Positions 35,800 through 36,664 of a DNA stretch of 36,664 bases are shown here, piece after piece. The position numbers were made by a program, and so were the translations under genes. The stretch is from positions 1-36,664 of the forward strand of contig NZ_RAXT01000033.1 in assembly GCF_003611475.1 (NCBI RefSeq), read 5' to 3'. How positions within the stretch are numbered: position 1 is the stretch's first letter; the number at the start of each line of letters is the position of its first letter. Under the pieces are notes generated by a model. It did not search any database and had not been told where the DNA came from. It saw only the letters and a list, made by a program, of their open reading frames with translations. Origin of the DNA: Acinetobacter rongchengensis. Lineage in GTDB: Bacteria; Pseudomonadota; Gammaproteobacteria; Pseudomonadales; Moraxellaceae.

Positions 35800-36664
35800 T
35801 TAAAATTTACGTATTGTTTTTATGATTGATTCATACAATTGCAAGGCTTCCACTTGATATAAGCTACTTGTTTCATTGCCAAATGAGCGATGTGCAGTAT
35901 CAACCTCAAGACTAATCAGTGGATCTGTGTTATCATTCGCTGTTCCTGCATGTTCCCATAAAGCACTAATACCATCACGTCCTTTCATTTTTTCAACACC
36001 AATCCACTCTTGTGCAGTTAAATATTCCGTATTCTTTTCACCCTTTCGAATATTGCCCTTATTGATTTGACGCTCACTTTGCCCCACTTCTCTTAATTTT
36101 TTCTCTACTCGTGGAATCAGTGATAATACCGCCTCATCATTAGACTCTGATTCAAAACGTAAAACGACTGTTGGATAGTCTTTAAACCTAAAACCCAGTG
36201 TTTGTATGCTATACCGGTACTGCTTCTTTTCATCTCGAATAAACCCCATATAAATACATTGCCCAGCCTCTTTTGGAATTTCATGTTCAGGACGATAACG
36301 TAAATTTTTGACTAGATTTTGAATAGCTTCACTACTCTTTTCAATTCTTTTAGGTGAATCACTATGCCCACCTTTTATTAAAAACAAGGACTTTTTATCA
36401 AGTACAAAGCCAAAAACATCAAAGGGAATTATTTCCTTATCAGCTAGTTTTCCTTTTATAATTTTAGTGCTGCGACCTTCAAATTGTTGTACTTGAGGAT
36501 CTTCAAAGACTTTACTGCCTCCTTCAGAATATTCTTTTCTCACTTTTTGAATCGCAGCATCAAAATCTTGACGTGTGGCATTTTCTTTCACAGTTATAGT
36601 AAAAGAATCATATTTATCATATCTTTCCAATGGATTGGCTTCGGCGGGAATCTCTACGGCATAG
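35800..36664 (-). CDS. Tli4-family T6SS immunity protein, 5' end outside the window
   Basis: Partial gene. The frame is open to the window edge: before the TTG at 36630 it continues with a plausible YAVEIPAEANP segment, so the true start and the expected signal peptide or lipobox lie beyond. The C-terminal domain follows the Tli4 pattern: EIPKEAGQCIYMGFIRDE, a YPTVVLRFESES strand, TAQEWIGVEKMKGRDG, DPLISLEVDTAHRSF and LYQVEALQLYESIIKTIR at the end. Such proteins sit in the periplasm and neutralise a Tle4-type phospholipase. It is transcribed before the lipase gene, 27 bp apart, so the pair is one operon. A vgrG or other T6SS gene may lie just outside. Confidence 0.82.
   Translation of the reverse strand, partial: YAVEIPAEANPLERYDKYDSFTITVKENATRQDFDAAIQKVRKEYSEGGSKVFEDPQVQQFEGRSTKIIKGKLADKEIIPFDVFGFVLDKKSLFLIKGGHSDSPKRIEKSSEAIQNLVKNLRYRPEHEIPKEAGQCIYMGFIRDEKKQYRYSIQTLGFRFKDYPTVVLRFESESNDEAVLSLIPRVEKKLREVGQSERQINKGNIRKGEKNTEYLTAQEWIGVEKMKGRDGISALWEHAGTANDNTDPLISLEVDTAHRSFGNETSSLYQVEALQLYESIIKTIRKF

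Overview
The window looks like an ordinary stretch of chromosome from an Acinetobacter-type gammaproteobacterium. It is AT-rich and carries the usual core genes of that genus: mdh, two DUF2789 genes, the miaB-phoH-ybeY cluster, rnr beside tRNA genes, and prlC-yheV. Genus is inferred from gene families and style; I cannot fix the species.

Layout. 1-3.1 kb (minus): an unrecognised 361-aa protein, phosphatidylserine synthase (pssA) and the 23S rRNA methyltransferase RlmJ. 3.1-4.4 kb (plus): a 2-oxoglutarate/Fe(II) dioxygenase and a small helical protein. 4.5-9.4 kb (minus): two DUF2789 paralogues, a 203-bp nested palindrome, malate dehydrogenase, a secreted RNase T2-fold protein that has lost its catalytic residues, and a soluble lytic transglycosylase. 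9.6-13.1 kb (plus): miaB, phoH-like ATPase, ybeY, then a small ABM-fold protein. 13.2-18.5 kb: a TonB-like protein (minus), an unknown protein, a DUF3108 periplasmic protein, xanthine phosphoribosyltransferase, a GAF-GGDEF diguanylate cyclase, and a small membrane protein whose zinc ribbon is split by a glycine zipper. 18.6-24.8 kb: WrbA, YihY, two DMT exporters divergent from an AraC-type regulator with a clear palindrome between them, a fumarylacetoacetase-family hydrolase and a YcxB-like protein. 25-27.4 kb: a secreted protein with two START-like halves, then three identical tRNA-Arg(ACG) genes and one tRNA-Ser(GCT), all minus, in two transcription units. 27.6-33.7 kb (plus): RNase R, a membrane protein, oligopeptidase A, YheV and a small coiled-coil membrane protein. 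33.8 kb to the right edge (minus): a lipase-type type VI secretion effector preceded by its Tli4-family immunity gene, which runs off the window.

How genes work together. Most of the window is housekeeping: translation and RNA maturation (MiaB, YbeY, RlmJ, RNase R, tRNAs), envelope (PssA, Slt, TonB-like, DUF3108) and central metabolism (Mdh, Xpt). The accessory part is the right edge. The most interesting signals are a run of seven A at the 3' end of the lipase gene, where one slipped base would add a different 34-residue C-terminus; the dead RNase T2 homologue; the 203-bp palindrome behind mdh; the split zinc ribbon; and the strong palindrome between the AraC regulator and the exporters. I see no CRISPR array, no transposase and no prophage.
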